Positions 61,542 through 64,000 of a stretch of 64,000 nt of DNA are shown piece by piece. Under the pieces are notes generated by a model that saw nothing but the letters and a program-made list of their open reading frames with translations, did no database searches and was not told the origin of the DNA. Position numbers and translations under genes: made by a program. Numbering within the stretch: the first letter of the stretch is position 1; each line of letters starts with the position of its first letter. The stretch lies in assembly GCA_039029315.1 (NCBI GenBank), contig JBCCGK010000068.1, positions 1 through 64,000 of the forward strand. Direction: 5' to 3'. Source of the stretch: JBCCCJ01 sp039029315. Its GTDB lineage: Bacteria > Bacteroidota > Bacteroidia > J057.

Positions 61542-64000
61542 ATGATCAACCTTAAAAAAGCTGGCACATTTCTCGTGCTAGTCCTACTTGCTACCTCATT
61601 TGTATTTTCTCAATCACCGGCCCAAAAAGCTTCTATAGCGAAACAATATGATAAGGCCAAACTGGAGGCTTTGGGTAAGCGCCTCCTGAAAAATCAACAG
61701 GCTGCCAAGGATCAAGTGGTAAAACTTGCTGCGCAAAATGGATGGCCTACCTCTTACTTGCTCGCTAATGGGTTTGGCCATGCGGAAATCGTCAAAATCG
61801 GTCCCAATGGCAAGCCAATTTATTACCAAACAGATAATGTGGACGCGGCTACCTCTACCCGTGTTGATCATCTGAATAGCGGAGGATCTCTTGGCTTAAG
61901 TCTTGATGGTCAGGGCATGACTGCCCACGTTTGGGATGGTGGAGCTACGCGTGAAACCCATCAGGAATTCGATGGCCCTGGAGGCAATAATCGTGTTACT
62001 CAAGGAGATGGGGCTACCAGCCTGAGTGATCACGCCACACACGTTACGGGAACCATCGTAGCATCTGGGTTCACCGCTGCCGCACAAGGCATGGCTACAC
62101 ATGCGCAGGCTGAGACCTTCGATTGGAACAGTGATCTTGCTGAGATGACCACTGAAGCCTCAAGTGGCATGCTGATCTCTAATCACTCTTATGGGTATGG
62201 TTGGCGTAATCAGTTCGGACAGATTCAGTTGCCAGCCTGGTACGGGGGAGCCTACATTGCAGAATCCAGAGATTTGGACGAAATCCTCTACAATGCGCCA
62301 TACTATATGATGTTTAGCTCAGGAGGAAATGACGGAGATGACAATACTGCCAATACCAACCCGTTGGATGGCAATTCTAATTATGACAAACTGAATGCTT
62401 TTAAGTGTTCAAAAAACAATGTAGTAGTAGCTGCGGCCAATGACGCCAATGTCAACGCAGATGGTACCCTTAATTCTTACTCTATCGCTTCATTTAGTAG
62501 CGAGGGGCCAACAGATGATTACCGGATCAAGCCAGATATAACCGGTAATGGAGTGGGACTATATTCTCCCCTTTCTACCAGTAACTCGGCCTACGGAACC
62601 TATAGTGGAACCTCTATGTCCAGTCCCAATGTAGCGGGGTCTGCCTTATTGCTCCAACAACATTACAACAATGTCAAAGGAAGCTTCATGCTTGGGGCGA
62701 CCCTCAAGGCATTGATTCTACACACTGCTGAAGATGGTGGGTCAAATGGACCGGATGCCATCTATGGATGGGGGCTTATGAACGCCAAAGCAGCAGCAGA
62801 AGCCATTAATGATGAAGGAAATACAAGCATGATCCAGGAGCTAACCCTCAATCAAGGACAAAGCTATCAAATTACGGTAAGTGCCGCAGGAGGTCCTTTA
62901 TTTGCCTCGATCTGTTGGACTGACCCCGCAGGAACAGCTAATACAGGTACAGCTAACTTGACGACACCCGTATTGGTCAATGATCTCGACATCCGCGTAA
63001 CGCAGAACAGCGACACTTATTTGCCCTGGGCTTTGACCAGCATTACAACCAATGCTCAGCAAGACAATGATGTTGATCCTTATGAAAGAGTGGACATCAA
63101 CAATGCCTCTGGATCGTATACCATCACTGTGACGCATAAAGGTTCCTTAAGCTCTGGAAGTCAGGCGTTCAGTCTGGTCGTAACAGGCTTAACGGCTTGT
63201 ACCTTGGCAGCTCCCGGCAACCTTACTTCCTCTAATGTTGGAGATAACAGCTTCGATCTTAGCTGGAATGCCGTAAGTGGTGCCAATGGCTATACTGTAA
63301 CGATTGGTGGTAGCTCAACTACCGTTTCTGGAACAAGCTATTCTGCCACTGGCCTCACTGCAGGTACATCTTATGACGTTTCTGTCAGTGCGAACTGTTC
63401 CGGCGGAGGGAGTGGAACAGCGGCTACTACGAACGTAACAACCACGGGTACTACACCCCTAAATTGCTCTGGCACAGTATCCAGTTTCCCCTATGCAGAA
63501 GGATTTGAATCAGGAGCGGCCTGGACTCAGGAAGGCGGCGATGATGGAGATTGGGTGCATTATTCGGGCAGTACACCTTCTTCAAGTACAGGACCTGGTT
63601 CTGCTTCAGAAGGGAGCTTCTATCTCTACCTCGAAGCATCGACCAATGGAACTCCCGGACAAATTGGGAACAATGCGACTGCAATCCTTGGAAGTCCCTG
63701 TTTTGACCTGAGTGGTGCTTCCTCTGCTGATTTTTCATTCGACTACCACATGTACGGATCGAATATGGGCTCTCTTACAGTTGAGGCTACAAATGATGAC
63801 CAGACTTGGTCGAACATATGGAGTCTGTCTGGAAATCAAGGCAACCAGTGGAATTCAGCTAGTATTGATCTGAGTTCTTACGCTGGAGGGACTGTGAAAC
63901 TACGATTTGTTGGTACTACCGGTCCGGGTTGGCAAAGTGATCTGGCTATTGATGATGTTTCTTTGACAACTGGTGGAGGGGGAGATACACAAGCACCTTC
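61542..64000 (+). CDS. Secreted S8 subtilase with fibronectin type III and MAM-like domains (3' truncated by window)
   Basis: At least 819 residues; it continues past the window. A signal peptide (about 1-24, ending VFSQ) is followed by a short propeptide-like helical part. The subtilase domain has the normal triad: Asp-132 (VWDGG), His-164 (DHATHVTG) and Ser-358 (YSGTSMSSP), with Asn-263 (GGND). A jelly-roll-like P-type domain follows (about 430-540), then a fibronectin type III module (about 550-630) and a MAM-like domain (about 650-800, PYAEGFESG, SPCFDLSGAS, LAIDDVSL). A T9SS tail beyond the window is likely. The start at 61542 gives the only good signal peptide. It differs from the other subtilase in having the canonical Asp. 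Confidence 0.88.
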   Translation, partial: MINLKKAGTFLVLVLLATSFVFSQSPAQKASIAKQYDKAKLEALGKRLLKNQQAAKDQVVKLAAQNGWPTSYLLANGFGHAEIVKIGPNGKPIYYQTDNVDAATSTRVDHLNSGGSLGLSLDGQGMTAHVWDGGATRETHQEFDGPGGNNRVTQGDGATSLSDHATHVTGTIVASGFTAAAQGMATHAQAETFDWNSDLAEMTTEASSGMLISNHSYGYGWRNQFGQIQLPAWYGGAYIAESRDLDEILYNAPYYMMFSSGGNDGDDNTANTNPLDGNSNYDKLNAFKCSKNNVVVAAANDANVNADGTLNSYSIASFSSEGPTDDYRIKPDITGNGVGLYSPLSTSNSAYGTYSGTSMSSPNVAGSALLLQQHYNNVKGSFMLGATLKALILHTAEDGGSNGPDAIYGWGLMNAKAAAEAINDEGNTSMIQELTLNQGQSYQITVSAAGGPLFASICWTDPAGTANTGTANLTTPVLVNDLDIRVTQNSDTYLPWALTSITTNAQQDNDVDPYERVDINNASGSYTITVTHKGSLSSGSQAFSLVVTGLTACTLAAPGNLTSSNVGDNSFDLSWNAVSGANGYTVTIGGSSTTVSGTSYSATGLTAGTSYDVSVSANCSGGGSGTAATTNVTTTGTTPLNCSGTVSSFPYAEGFESGAAWTQEGGDDGDWVHYSGSTPSSSTGPGSASEGSFYLYLEASTNGTPGQIGNNATAILGSPCFDLSGASSADFSFDYHMYGSNMGSLTVEATNDDQTWSNIWSLSGNQGNQWNSASIDLSSYAGGTVKLRFVGTTGPGWQSDLAIDDVSLTTGGGGDTQAP

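Overview
The window looks like the chromosome of a marine-type Bacteroidota, most likely a Saprospiria/Lewinella-like lineage. Evidence is a Por-type (type IX) secretion tail on a secreted subtilase, many SpII lipoproteins, a CHAT/TPR protein, FtsX-like ABC permeases with a prefix domain, a BlaI/M56 pair, and ATGA-type translational coupling. I saw no rRNA, tRNA, CRISPR array or complete transposase. The lineage is inference from gene style, not from a marker gene.

Layout. (1) 159-3983: a gene cassette (cytochrome b561, two ABM-like lipoproteins, a DUF1772-like membrane protein, an AraC regulator) bounded by TA-flanked terminal inverted repeats that match a miniature repeat family found twice more in the window. 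A 60-bp inverted repeat with 3 mismatches lies just inside both ends. (2) 4198-21273: one minus-strand operon of about 17 kb with five very large, tightly coupled genes: a copper-radical-oxidase-like Kelch protein with a CFI-box C-terminus, a DUF6603 protein and three giant proteins I cannot assign. This is the best candidate for an undescribed system. (3) 21274-22412: a gene-free island of nested miniature repeats. (4) 22413-29313: a T9SS subtilase with a substituted catalytic Asp, then a CHAT/TPR membrane protein. (5) 29695-36380: a desaturase, a Tat-exported FAD oxidase and a compact pcaDCBF cluster for the lower protocatechuate branch, followed by a FrnE-like protein. (6) 36544-42838: MarR plus a tripartite RND efflux operon. 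(7) 42935-44790: homogentisate dioxygenase divergent from a TetR regulator. (8) 44854-47749: a BlaI/M56 pair whose sensor carries nine near-identical ankyrin repeats. (9) 47971-48470: a second nested repeat island. (10) 48478-55101: S9 peptidase, PadR with an ABC permease, and an MFS transporter. (11) 55718-59099: a three-gene operon of tail-collar protein, BP74-like protein and flavin amine oxidase. (12) 59356-60597: an acyltransferase. (13) 61542 to the window end: a second, truncated secreted subtilase.

How it fits together. Aromatic catabolism (pca genes, hmgA) sits around a MarR-controlled efflux pump, suggesting handling of aromatic compounds. Secreted and surface functions (two subtilases, CHAT protein, Kelch oxidase) surround it. 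Four families of non-coding terminal-inverted-repeat elements (called A-D here) are inserted between and into each other and often abut stop codons. They have shaped most of the intergenic DNA.
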